A stretch of 64,000 nucleotides of DNA from an uncultured Prevotellaceae bacterium. Its GTDB lineage: Bacteria > Bacteroidota > Bacteroidia > Bacteroidales > Bacteroidaceae. The notes beneath the pieces were generated by a model that was not told the origin of the DNA, searched no databases, and saw only the letters and a program-made list of their open reading frames with translations. Shown here piece after piece: positions 55,094-62,951 of this stretch (its first letter is position 1; each line of letters starts with the position of its first letter). The stretch covers positions 1-64,000 of the forward strand of contig CACYKA010000009.1 in assembly GCA_902774795.1 (NCBI GenBank). Direction: 5' to 3'. The translations under genes were made by a program, and so were the position numbers.

Positions 55094-57073
55094 ATGAGTT
55101 ACCTTAAGTTTGAAAAGGCACTTATGACGAACTTGCAGGAGTCCCTTCGCAGAGAGGTTCTTCGCACAAGCCGTTCAGGTGCTTATTCCTCAAGTACCGT
55201 AGTGGATTGTAATACCCGCAAGTATCATGGTCTGTTCGTGGTACCCATTCCAAGCATTGATGATGAGAATCATGTGATGATATCATCATTGGATGCATCA
55301 GTGGTGCAGCACGGGGCAGAATTCAACCTTGGTCTGCACATGTATCAGGGCGGTGTGTTTAATCCTAACGGTCACAAGTACATCAGAGAGTTTAATTGTG
55401 ACAAGGTCCCTACAACGATCTATCGTGTGGGCGGCGTGTTGCTGCGTAAGGAGGTAATACTCCAGAACTATGACGACAGGGTAATGGTGCGCTACACCAT
55501 TGATGATGCCCACTCGCCTGTAACATTGCGTCTTCGCCCATTCCTGGCTTTCCGCAGGTGCGACGAACTGACACATGAAAACTGGCAGGCAAGTCGTGAT
55601 TATAAAGAAGTGGAGGGAGGAATAAAGGTACGCATGTACAAGGAATACCCAGACCTCTACATGCAGCTTTCCGCAAAGAATGAATTTATTTCTGCGCCTC
55701 ATTGGAACAAGAACCTGGAATACTACAAGGAAGCCGACAGAGGCTATGATTGCAGGGAAGACCTCTATGTTCCTGGCTATTTTGAAATAAACGACATGAA
55801 GAAGGGTGATGCTGTGATATTCACAGCTTCGCTCAAGAGCATCAGAACGTCAGGACTGAAGAAACTCTTCCAGAAGGAGGTTGATGTTCGTCGTCCGCGT
55901 GACAACTTCTACAATACTCTTGTAGCAGCAGCTCACCAGTTCCATTACAAGGAGACTCCGAAGGGTGCCAAGGGCGAAGTGCCTGAGGACAAGAAGGAGC
56001 ACTATCTGCTTGCAGGCTATCCTTGGTTCAAGGTTCGCGCACGCGATACCTTTATATCATTGCCCGGACTGACGCTGGCAGTGGACGAGGAAGATTACTT
56101 CCGCTCTACCATGAAGACGGCTTCCAAGGCCCTCTACGATTTCATGGACGGCAAGCCTCTGTCAGTAAACATCTACGAGATAGAGCAGCCTGACGTAATG
56201 CTGTGGTGCGTATGGGCAGTGCAGCAATACTCTAAGAAGGTAGGTCTGGAACAGGCTAATAAGGAGTATGGCAAGCTTGTCAGGGATATGGTAACATATA
56301 TCCATAAGGACAAGCACATCAATCTGAGATTTAATAAGAACGGTCTGCTTTGGACCAACGGCACAAACAAGCCGATGACGTGGATGAACTCAATTGCCAA
56401 CGGCAAGCCTGTCGTTCCTCGCACAGGTTTCATCGTAGAGTTCAATGCCCTATGGTATAATGCTCTCTGCTTCTGCGCTGAATTGGCTGAGGTTTGTAAA
56501 GACGGCAAGAATGCTGAGATGCTTAGGAAGATGGCAGAGAAAGCCAAGGCTTCCTTCCAGGAGACCTTCGTTACTCCTGCCGGATACCTCTTCGACTACA
56601 GGGAAGAAGGCATCGAAGACTGGAACGTGCGTCCGAATCAGATTTTCGCAGTAGCCCTAGACCACTCTCCGCTTGACACCGTTCAGCAGAAGTGTGTCCT
56701 TGACTTCTGCACACGTGAATTGCTCACACCAAAGGGACTGCGTACCCTCTCTCCGAAGAGTGGGGGATACAACCCGATGTATGTGGGACCACAGATCAAG
56801 CGTGACTATGCATACCATAACGGTACTGCATGGCCTTGGCTTGGAGGATTCTATATGGAGGCGTGCCTGAAGATTTACAAGCGCACCAGATTAAGTTTCG
56901 TACAGAGGCAGATGGTAGGCTTCGAAGACGAGATGATGTACCATGCTACTGGTACCATTTCAGAGCTCTTCGACGGCAACCCGCCGTTCCACGGGCGTGG
57001 CGCTATGGCGTTCGCTATGAATGTGGCGGGCATTCTGCGCACCATGAAGTTAATTGACGAATATAATTATTGA
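55094..57073 (+). CDS. Glycogen debranching enzyme (amylo-alpha-1,6-glucosidase type)
   Basis: 659 residues. The N-terminal GDE domain (residues 20-240: SRSGAYSSSTVVDCNTRKYHGLFVVPIP ... RYTIDDAHSPVTLRLRPFLAFR) is followed by an (alpha/alpha)6 catalytic domain (LLAGYPWFKVRARDTFISLPGLTLA ... WTNGTNKPMTWMN ... RPNQIFAVALDHSPL ... GPQIKRDYAYHNGTAWPWLGGFYMEAC). It removes alpha-1,6 branches from glycogen-like glucan. It opens a three-gene operon with a GT4 synthase and a GH57 amylase, the common Bacteroidota glycogen set. Confidence 0.93.
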   Translation: MSYLKFEKALMTNLQESLRREVLRTSRSGAYSSSTVVDCNTRKYHGLFVVPIPSIDDENHVMISSLDASVVQHGAEFNLGLHMYQGGVFNPNGHKYIREFNCDKVPTTIYRVGGVLLRKEVILQNYDDRVMVRYTIDDAHSPVTLRLRPFLAFRRCDELTHENWQASRDYKEVEGGIKVRMYKEYPDLYMQLSAKNEFISAPHWNKNLEYYKEADRGYDCREDLYVPGYFEINDMKKGDAVIFTASLKSIRTSGLKKLFQKEVDVRRPRDNFYNTLVAAAHQFHYKETPKGAKGEVPEDKKEHYLLAGYPWFKVRARDTFISLPGLTLAVDEEDYFRSTMKTASKALYDFMDGKPLSVNIYEIEQPDVMLWCVWAVQQYSKKVGLEQANKEYGKLVRDMVTYIHKDKHINLRFNKNGLLWTNGTNKPMTWMNSIANGKPVVPRTGFIVEFNALWYNALCFCAELAEVCKDGKNAEMLRKMAEKAKASFQETFVTPAGYLFDYREEGIEDWNVRPNQIFAVALDHSPLDTVQQKCVLDFCTRELLTPKGLRTLSPKSGGYNPMYVGPQIKRDYAYHNGTAWPWLGGFYMEACLKIYKRTRLSFVQRQMVGFEDEMMYHATGTISELFDGNPPFHGRGAMAFAMNVAGILRTMKLIDEYNY

Positions 57074-57077
57074 TGCC

Positions 57078-58382
57078 ATGAAAGTATTAATGTTCGGATG
57101 GGAATTCCCTCCCAAGATATACGGAGGTCTTGCTGTTGCCAGCTACGGTATAACGCGAGGTCTTGACGCTCAGGGCGATGTGGAGACAACATTCTGTATG
57201 CCACGTCCTTGCGGCGATGAGGAAAAATTCCTCAAGATTATCAATATGAGTCAGGTGCCTATTGCCTGGCGTGATGTGCAGTATGACAATATCAAGGATC
57301 GCTTCGTAGGTCATACGGCAGAAGACTACTATCGTTTCCGCGACCATATCTATGCAGACTTCAATTATATGCAGGGTCTCGACGATATGGGATGTATGGG
57401 ATTTGCAGGAGGCTATCCTGGCAACCTGCACGATGAGATCAACAACTTCTCTATCATTGCCGGAGTACTGGCACGCTCAGAGCAGTTCGACCTGATACAT
57501 GCTCACGACTGGCTCACATATCCTGCCGGCGTACATGCCAAGATGGTCAGCGGAAAACCACTTTGCATCCACGTGCATGCTACCGACTTCGACCGCTCAC
57601 GCGGCAAGGTCAATCCGACCGTATATTCTATAGAGAAGAACGGTATGGATCATGCTGACTGTATCATGTGTGTGTCAGAGCTTACCCGTCAGACGGTGAT
57701 AAACCAGTATCACCAGGACCCACGTAAGTGTGTGGCTATGCACAATGCCGTTTATCCTCTCTCACAGGAGTATCTCGACATCGAGCCTCATAAGATACCT
57801 AACGAGAAGGTGGTAACTTACCTCGGACGTATCACAATGCAGAAAGGTCCGGAGTACTTCATCGAAGCAGCAAAGCTGGTGCTTCAGCGTACTAAGAACA
57901 TTCGTTTCTGCTTTGCCGGCTCAGGCGATATGATGGCGGCAATGATTGAGCTCGCTGCTGCCTATGGCATAGCAGACAGATGTCACTTCCCAGGCTTCCA
58001 GAAGGGCAAGCAGGTGTATGAATGCTACAAGAATTCTGACGTCTTCGTAATGCCGTCAGTTTCTGAGCCGTTCGGCATCGCTCCTCTTGAGGCTATGCAG
58101 TGCGGATGTCCGTCAATTATCTCCAAGCAGTCAGGTTGCGGTGAGATTCTCACCAACGTGCTCAAGGTAGATTATTGGGATATACATGCTATGGCAGATG
58201 CCATCTATTCACTGTGTACTAACGAGGGCTTCCATAAGTACCTTGCAGAAGAGGGTATCAAGGAAGTTGCCGGAATCACATGGGAGAAGGTTGGTCTCCG
58301 CATACGCCAGTGCTATGACCAGCTCCTTGCAAAGGGATGGTTCGACCATGAGGAGTATCAGAGAAACTATATTCCAAATTAG
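57078..58382 (+). CDS. GT4 glycosyltransferase, glycogen-synthase-like
   Basis: About 434 residues from the ATG at 57078 (MKVLMFGWEFPPKIYGGLAVASYGI), five bases after the previous stop; the frame is open earlier but overlaps the debranching gene. KIYGGLA is the donor-site Gly loop. The second Rossmann half holds YLGRITMQKGPEYFIEAAKL, FAGSGDM and the E-x7-E motif EPFGIAPLEAMQCGCPSI. It should build alpha-1,4-glucan from a nucleotide sugar. The family is sure; the exact donor (ADP- or UDP-glucose) cannot be told. Confidence 0.9.
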   Translation: MKVLMFGWEFPPKIYGGLAVASYGITRGLDAQGDVETTFCMPRPCGDEEKFLKIINMSQVPIAWRDVQYDNIKDRFVGHTAEDYYRFRDHIYADFNYMQGLDDMGCMGFAGGYPGNLHDEINNFSIIAGVLARSEQFDLIHAHDWLTYPAGVHAKMVSGKPLCIHVHATDFDRSRGKVNPTVYSIEKNGMDHADCIMCVSELTRQTVINQYHQDPRKCVAMHNAVYPLSQEYLDIEPHKIPNEKVVTYLGRITMQKGPEYFIEAAKLVLQRTKNIRFCFAGSGDMMAAMIELAAAYGIADRCHFPGFQKGKQVYECYKNSDVFVMPSVSEPFGIAPLEAMQCGCPSIISKQSGCGEILTNVLKVDYWDIHAMADAIYSLCTNEGFHKYLAEEGIKEVAGITWEKVGLRIRQCYDQLLAKGWFDHEEYQRNYIPN

Positions 58383-58415
58383 TTTAAAGTTTAATGTTTA
58401 AAGATTAAAGAGAAA
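58381..58415. repeat. 7-base unit array (AGTTTAA type)
   Basis: AGTTTAA, AGTTTAA, TGTTTAA, AGATTAA units lie between the GT4 and GH57 genes. Confidence 0.75.
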
Positions 58416-58421
58416 AAAAAT

Positions 58422-59804
58422 ATGAAAACCATTTGTCTATATTTTGAGATTCATCAGATAATACATCTCAAGAGATATCGTTTCTTCGACATCGGTACGG
58501 ACCATTACTATTATGATGACTATGAGAACGAGCGTAGCATCACGTACATCGCAGAACATTCATACATGCCCGCTCTTAATGCGCTGCATGAAATGATTAA
58601 TGCCGACCCAGGCTTCAAGGTTGCCTTCTCGCTCTCAGGAGTTGGTATGGAGCAGCTTGAGATGCATGCTCCTCAGGTGCTTGAGAAGCTGCAGGAGATG
58701 AATAAGTCAGGTCAGGTTGAATTCCTCACCGAGCCTTATTCTCACGGCCTGGCAGGTCTTGCTAACGAAGAGAGCTTCAAGCGCGACATCACCAAGATGT
58801 CAAGGAGAATTGAGGAATACTTCGGTAAGAAGCCACAGGTAGTACGTAACTCTTCTCTCATCTACACAGATGAAATCGGTGCACAGGTAGCATCAATGGG
58901 CTATAAGGGCATGCTGACAGAAGGTGCAAAGCACGTTCTGGGATGGAAGTCTCCACACTTCGTCTATAACTGCAATATGGCACCAAACCTGAAGCTGTTG
59001 CTGCGTGATGTGAATCTGTCAGACGATATCTCTCTGCGTTTCTCTAACAAGGACTGGGAGGGTTATCCACTCTTTGCCGACAAGTACATCAACGACATCG
59101 CTGCATGTCCAGAGTCAGAGCAGGTAGTGAATATCTTCATGGAACTTTCTGCCCTTGGTATTGCACAGCCACTGTCAAGCCATATCCTAGACTTCCTGAA
59201 GGCTCTGCCGGCATACGCTAAGGAGAAGGGCCTCGAATGGGCTACACCGTCAGAGGTAATTGACAAGTTCGAGTCAGTAGGTGCTATCGACGTTCCAGAC
59301 TCTCTGTCATGGGTTGACGAGGAGCGCGACTGCTCAGTATGGCTCGGCAACCAGATGCAGCGTGAGGCGTTCAATAAGCTCTACAGCGTTGCTGACCGTC
59401 TGCTCATAGCAAAGGACCCACGCCTGCTTCAGGACTGGGATTATTTGCAGGCTTCTAACAACTTCCGTTTTATGACCACAAAGCCAAGCAACTGGTGGAT
59501 TGACCGTGGTATCTATGACGGAGCGTTCGATGCCTTTACGAACTATATGAACATCCTCGGCGACTTCATCTCTCGTGTGCGCACCCTTTATGGCGGCATC
59601 GACAATGAAGAGCTCGAGAATATGCTTACTACCATAACCAATCAGGGTAAGGAGATTGAGTCTCAGGCTGATGAGATTAAGCGTCTGAGGGCTAAGTTGG
59701 CAAAGTATGAGGAGTCTGCTGCTGAAAAGAAACCGGCAGCTAAGAAGCCCGCAGCCAAGAAGGCTCCTGCTAAAAAGGCGGAAGCTCCGGCTGAGAAAGC
59801 ATAA
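58422..59804 (+). CDS. GH57 alpha-amylase-type glycosidase
   Basis: 460 residues. It begins MKTICLYFEIHQIIHLKRYRFFDIG, where the HQ pair corresponds to the first GH57 conserved region. Other blocks are FSLSGVGMEQLE, GQVEFLTEPYSHGLAGL, RNSSLIYTDEIGAQVASMGYKGMLTEGAKHVLGWKSP and WWIDRGIYDGAFDAFTNYMNILGDF. It should cut or transfer alpha-1,4-glucan in the cytoplasm (no signal peptide). The last 60 residues are a coiled coil followed by an unusual Lys/Ala/Pro tail (KKPAAKKPAAKKAPAKKAEAP) of the kind that binds nucleic acid or acidic polymers. Third gene of the glycogen operon. Confidence 0.92.
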   Translation: MKTICLYFEIHQIIHLKRYRFFDIGTDHYYYDDYENERSITYIAEHSYMPALNALHEMINADPGFKVAFSLSGVGMEQLEMHAPQVLEKLQEMNKSGQVEFLTEPYSHGLAGLANEESFKRDITKMSRRIEEYFGKKPQVVRNSSLIYTDEIGAQVASMGYKGMLTEGAKHVLGWKSPHFVYNCNMAPNLKLLLRDVNLSDDISLRFSNKDWEGYPLFADKYINDIAACPESEQVVNIFMELSALGIAQPLSSHILDFLKALPAYAKEKGLEWATPSEVIDKFESVGAIDVPDSLSWVDEERDCSVWLGNQMQREAFNKLYSVADRLLIAKDPRLLQDWDYLQASNNFRFMTTKPSNWWIDRGIYDGAFDAFTNYMNILGDFISRVRTLYGGIDNEELENMLTTITNQGKEIESQADEIKRLRAKLAKYEESAAEKKPAAKKPAAKKAPAKKAEAPAEKA

Positions 59805-59823
59805 GACGGACGGGTAACGAAAA

Positions 59824-59863
59824 AAAAAGAGTAGGAAGAATTTTTTCTTCCTACTCTTTTTTT
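59824..59863. terminator. Two-way terminator between the glycogen operon and tRNA-Arg
   Basis: AAAAAGAGTAGGAAGAA pairs exactly with TTCTTCCTACTCTTTTT around a short T loop. Confidence 0.9.
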
Positions 59864-59864
59864 G

Positions 59865-59938
59865 TGACTCCTGCAGGATTCAAACCTGCAACCTTCTGAT
59901 CCGTAGTCAGATGCTCTATTCAGTTGAGCTAAGGAGCC
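59865..59938 (-). tRNA. tRNA-Arg (anticodon ACG)
   Basis: Minus strand, 74 bases. Acceptor GGCTCCT/AGGAGTC (one G-U), D arm GCTCAACTGAATAGAGC, anticodon stem TCTGA/TCAGA with loop CTACGGA, T arm GCAGGTTTGAATCCTGC, and discriminator A. The anticodon ACG (read as ICG) serves CGU/CGC/CGA Arg codons. CCA is not encoded. Confidence 0.96.
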
Positions 59939-60040
59939 AAAACCCATGCATTTTTCTCAAATGCGGGTGCAAAGGTAATACTTTTTTTCAAAACAACCAA
60001 ATTTTTTTCTGTTTTTTTTCAAAAAAGTGCAATTAGGCCA

Positions 60041-60080
60041 CATAATCTATAACCTATAACCCATAAACTCTAAACTTTAT
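60041..60080. repeat. 7-base unit array (AACCTAT / AACCCAT / AACTCTA)
   Basis: AATCTAT, AACCTAT, AACCCAT, AAACTCT, AAACTTT precede the RsbW-like gene and overlap its promoter region. Confidence 0.8.
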
Positions 60081-60082
60081 CG

Positions 60083-60090
60083 TATCTTTG
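60083..60090 (+). promoter_or_regulatory. -7 box TATCTTTG for the RsbW-like operon
   Basis: TATCTTTG ends only five bases before the first TTG start (60095), so the transcript would be leaderless or begin inside that codon's region; the TTG at 60116 is an alternative start. Confidence 0.6.
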
Positions 60091-60094
60091 CGCT

Positions 60095-60517
60095 TTGGAA
60101 AAGAATGATGTTTCGTTGAAAAAACTGACTTTACATAACGATGTAGCAGAAGTTCCACTTCTCGCAGAATGGGTGGAACAGCTTGGTGAGGAATTAGGAC
60201 TGGAAATGCCTGAGGTGTTCCAGCTTAATCTGGCATTAGAGGAAGCCGTAGTCAATGTGATGAACTATGCCTATGAGGACAGTGGCCTTATAGACCTTTC
60301 TGCGAAAGTCGTGGATTCAGAGATTGTCTTCGTTCTCGAAGACAGCGGCAAGGCTTTCGACCCCACAAAGGTCGATGATCCTGACATCACTCTCTCAGCC
60401 GAAGAGCGTAATATCGGAGGCTTGGGAATATTCCTTGTTCAGCAGCTTATGTCCAGCGTGACATACAGCCGTGAAGACGGAAAGAATGTTTTAACAATGA
60501 TATATAGAAGAAAATGA
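60095..60517 (+). CDS. RsbW-like anti-sigma / serine-kinase ATPase
   Basis: 140 residues from a TTG at 60095, or 133 from a TTG at 60116 (MKKLTLHNDVAEVPLL), which fits the promoter better. It is a small GHKL ATPase: NLALEEAVVNVMNYAYEDS is the N-box with the Mg-binding Asn, VFVLEDSGKAFDP the G1 box, and NIGGLGIFLVQQLMSSVTY the G2 box. Proteins of this type bind a target or phosphorylate a STAS partner. The STAS gene follows with an ATGA overlap. No sigma-B-like gene is next to it. Confidence 0.9.
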   Translation: MEKNDVSLKKLTLHNDVAEVPLLAEWVEQLGEELGLEMPEVFQLNLALEEAVVNVMNYAYEDSGLIDLSAKVVDSEIVFVLEDSGKAFDPTKVDDPDITLSAEERNIGGLGIFLVQQLMSSVTYSREDGKNVLTMIYRRK

Positions 60518-60816
60518 CACTTGAAATTACACAGAAAGACGACCAGGTGATAGCTAAGCTTATTGGACGTCTCGACACAGCTGCTTCGCAGCAATTCTCT
60601 ATCGACATGCAGCCATTGCTGGACAATGCCGACAAGAAGATCCTCATGGATTGTACAGACCTTGATTTCATTTCATCTTCAGGCCTGCGCCTCTTCCTCG
60701 CTTTGCGTAAGGAGACCATCTCCAAAGGCGGCAGCGTCTCTATCAAGGGCGTATCACCCGAAATCAAGCAGGTATTCACCATCACAGGTTTCTACTCACT
60801 CTTCGAGTTTGTATAA
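60514..60816 (+). CDS. STAS-domain anti-anti-sigma factor (RsbV-like)
   Basis: 100 residues: MTLEITQKDDQVIAKLIGRLDTAASQQFSIDMQPLL ... ILMDCTDLDFISSSGLRLFLALRKET. The sequence DLDFISSSGLR is the STAS phosphorylation loop, with serines available to the upstream kinase. It is translationally coupled (ATGA) to the RsbW-like gene. Together they form a partner switch; the third player is probably the RelA-type enzyme encoded next. Confidence 0.93.
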   Translation: MTLEITQKDDQVIAKLIGRLDTAASQQFSIDMQPLLDNADKKILMDCTDLDFISSSGLRLFLALRKETISKGGSVSIKGVSPEIKQVFTITGFYSLFEFV

Positions 60817-60824
60817 ACACGCTT

Positions 60825-60858
60825 CTTTAAACTTTAAACTCTAAACTTTAAACTTTAA
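60825..60858. repeat. 7-base unit array (AAACTTT / AAACTCT)
   Basis: AAACTTT, AAACTCT, AAACTTT, AAACTTT units fill the gap before the RelA-type gene. Confidence 0.85.
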
Positions 60859-60863
60859 AAAAG

Positions 60864-61613
60864 TTGTTTTCAAAGACTGAATTTACGGCAGAGGAGCTGA
60901 AGCAGGTCGATTATGTAAACGAAAAGCTCGACCAGTTGCGTTCCTATGCTTCGCGTTACGATAAGGGCGAGGCCATTGACCATGATGAGCTGCAGGCGTT
61001 TGTTGACGACATTCTCGACAATGTCGTTCCTGTTGCTGAGCGTCTCGCCATGAACAGCCATCAGAAGGAGTTGCAGGACACCTGTGTGCGCATCTGCTAT
61101 CCTGATGACTATAAGAAACTGAAGAAACTCCTTGCTGATTCTGAGGCTATGTGTGAGGTGGTCTTCAAGACCTTCGCCCTGCCCATCAAGGCAATGCTCG
61201 ACGATGCAGGAATTGTCTATGACTTCCAGTATCGCATGAAGTCCGTCTATAGCATCTGGCGTAAGATGCGCATAGACCATAAGGAGTTCGACGATGTCTA
61301 TGACCTCTTTGCTACACGTGTAGTATATAAGGTGCCGGAGAATATTGTTTTGGCAGAGAATGTCGATGTCGAGAAGCTGTACTGTTTCCGCATCTATAAT
61401 ATCATTGCCATGCTCTATCGCATCCACCCTGACCGCATCAAGGACTGGGTTACACATCCCAAGCCCTCAGGCTATCAGGCTCTGCAGATGACCGTCATGG
61501 GTCCTGACTGCAACTGGATTGAAATCCAGATACGCTCCGAGCGTATGGACTACGAGGCAGAATACGGCAGCGCCGCCCACTGGCTCTATAAAGAAGAAAC
61601 AGCAGCAAAGTAA
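60864..61613 (+). CDS. RelA/SpoT-type synthetase domain protein without a hydrolase domain
   Basis: 249 residues from TTG at 60864. Residues 1-110 are helical and unlike the HD hydrolase domain. Residues 115-249 are the (p)ppGpp-synthetase fold: FQYRMKSVYSIWRKM (ATP-binding RxKSxxS-like), FDDVYDLFATRVV, DWVTHPKPSGYQALQMTV and NWIEIQIRSERMDYEAEYGSAAHW(L)YKE. There is no TGS or ACT domain, so it is not a long RSH enzyme. The neighbouring RsbW/RsbV pair makes partner-switch control of alarmone synthesis likely. Whether it makes ppGpp, pppGpp, another nucleotide or is inactive is not decided by sequence. Confidence 0.87.
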   Translation: MFSKTEFTAEELKQVDYVNEKLDQLRSYASRYDKGEAIDHDELQAFVDDILDNVVPVAERLAMNSHQKELQDTCVRICYPDDYKKLKKLLADSEAMCEVVFKTFALPIKAMLDDAGIVYDFQYRMKSVYSIWRKMRIDHKEFDDVYDLFATRVVYKVPENIVLAENVDVEKLYCFRIYNIIAMLYRIHPDRIKDWVTHPKPSGYQALQMTVMGPDCNWIEIQIRSERMDYEAEYGSAAHWLYKEETAAK

Positions 61614-61620
61614 TCGCAAT

Positions 61621-61651
61621 AAAAAAGTGGCCTTCTAAGCCACTTTTTTTT
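61621..61651 (+). terminator. Terminator after the RelA-type gene
   Basis: AAAAAAGTGGC pairs with GCCACTTTTTT, followed by further T bases. Confidence 0.85.
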
Positions 61652-61654
61652 AGT

Positions 61655-61747
61655 TTCTTGCGCTCCGTAGGTGCTCAGGCGTTTCTGTCCCCCGCGAAAC
61701 GGGGGAACCGAAGGGGGTGTAAAGACCATTGAGCAAGCTCGGAGTCC
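61655..61747 (-). repeat. Hairpin repeat family B, copy B2, with extra loop sequence
   Basis: Minus strand: GGACTCCGAG, CTTGC ... GCAAG, then AA, as in B1, but with about 50 added bases in the loop, including a C-run/G-run hairpin (61688-61720). AACCGTA units follow on the plus-strand right side. Confidence 0.7.
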
Positions 61748-61756
61748 CGTTTACGG

Positions 61757-61798
61757 TTTCTTTAACCATTAACCTTTAACCTTTAACCATTAACCGTT
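61757..61798. repeat. 7-base unit array (AACCATT / AACCTTT)
   Basis: AACCATT, AACCTTT, AACCTTT, AACCATT, AACCGTT run up to the pfkA stop codon. Confidence 0.85.
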
Positions 61799-62774
61799 AT
61801 ATACTTAGTTCATCCAGTACCGTGATGAGGCGCTTGTCGAAGCGCTTGTCGGTACGGATGCACTCTGAGAAGGGTACATAAACGATATCATTGTTGCGCA
61901 CACCAACCATGATGTTTCGCTGTCCCTGCAGAATGGCCTCGATGGCTCCTACACCCGTGATAGATGCCAGGATGCGATCGCGGGCGGATGGTGTGCCGCC
62001 ACGCTGCAGGTGACCTAAGATAGAAACACGTACATCGAACTCAGGGAACTCCTTTTTCACGCGATCGGCATAATATATAGCACCGCACTTGGGGCTCTCA
62101 GAAACGATGACGATACACGATTTCTTCGACTTACGGATGCCACGGCCCATAAAAGCTGCCAGCTGGTCGACGTCGGTTGTCTCCTCAGGAACGATGGCAG
62201 CCTCAGCACCACAAGCGATGGCACAGTTCTGTGCCAGGAAACCGGCATCGCGGCCCATCACCTCAACAAAGAAGATACGTTCGTGAGAATTAGCTGTATC
62301 ACGGATACGGTCAACACACTCCATGATGGTGTTCATCGTGGTGTCATATCCGATGGTGGCATCTGTGCCATAAAGGTCGTTGTCGATGGTACCGGGCAGA
62401 CCAATGCAGGTGATGTCGTGCTCCATGGCGAAGTCACGTGCACCTGTCAGCGAACCGTTGCCGCCTATAACAACCAGGGCGTCAATACCCTCCTTTTGGC
62501 AGGTCTCGTAAGCCTTCTGCCTTCCTTCTACTGTCATGAACTCTTTGCTGCGGGCACTCTTCAGAATTGTGCCGCCCCTGGTTATGATACCACTGACGTC
62601 CTCGGTGGTAAACTCTTTCACCTCGTCGTTCATCAGTCCCTCGTAACCACGATAGATACCCATGATTCTGAAGCCGTTGTAAATACCAGCGCGTGTGACG
62701 GCGCGAATAGCTGCATTCATGCCGGGAGAATCACCGCCCGACGTAAGAATACCAATAGTCTTAATCTTACCCAT
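61797..62774 (-). CDS. pfkA: ATP-dependent 6-phosphofructokinase
   Basis: 325 residues. Signatures: [19 protein letters not shown] (nucleotide site; GGDS with Gly before), [45 protein letters not shown] with the catalytic Asp, [11 protein letters not shown], and [18 protein letters not shown]. It phosphorylates fructose 6-phosphate in glycolysis. GGNGS instead of GGDGS at the nucleotide loop is a common variation. It is leftward and next to mfd. Confidence 0.96.
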   Translation of the reverse strand: MGKIKTIGILTSGGDSPGMNAAIRAVTRAGIYNGFRIMGIYRGYEGLMNDEVKEFTTEDVSGIITRGGTILKSARSKEFMTVEGRQKAYETCQKEGIDALVVIGGNGSLTGARDFAMEHDITCIGLPGTIDNDLYGTDATIGYDTTMNTIMECVDRIRDTANSHERIFFVEVMGRDAGFLAQNCAIACGAEAAIVPEETTDVDQLAAFMGRGIRKSKKSCIVIVSESPKCGAIYYADRVKKEFPEFDVRVSILGHLQRGGTPSARDRILASITGVGAIEAILQGQRNIMVGVRNNDIVYVPFSECIRTDKRFDKRLITVLDELSI

Positions 62775-62951
62775 AGTCGTTTTTGTTTTGGATTTATTTT
62801 TCTTATAACTTTATACTCATATTTCGCATTTCACATTTCACGTTGTGAAGCGTTTATTTTTCCCGCGTGCAAAAATAGTAATTTTTTTAAATAAAACCAT
62901 AATTGAAAGAAAAAAAAGAAAAATTTTTTGTCCTTTTCTCCATTTTCCCCC

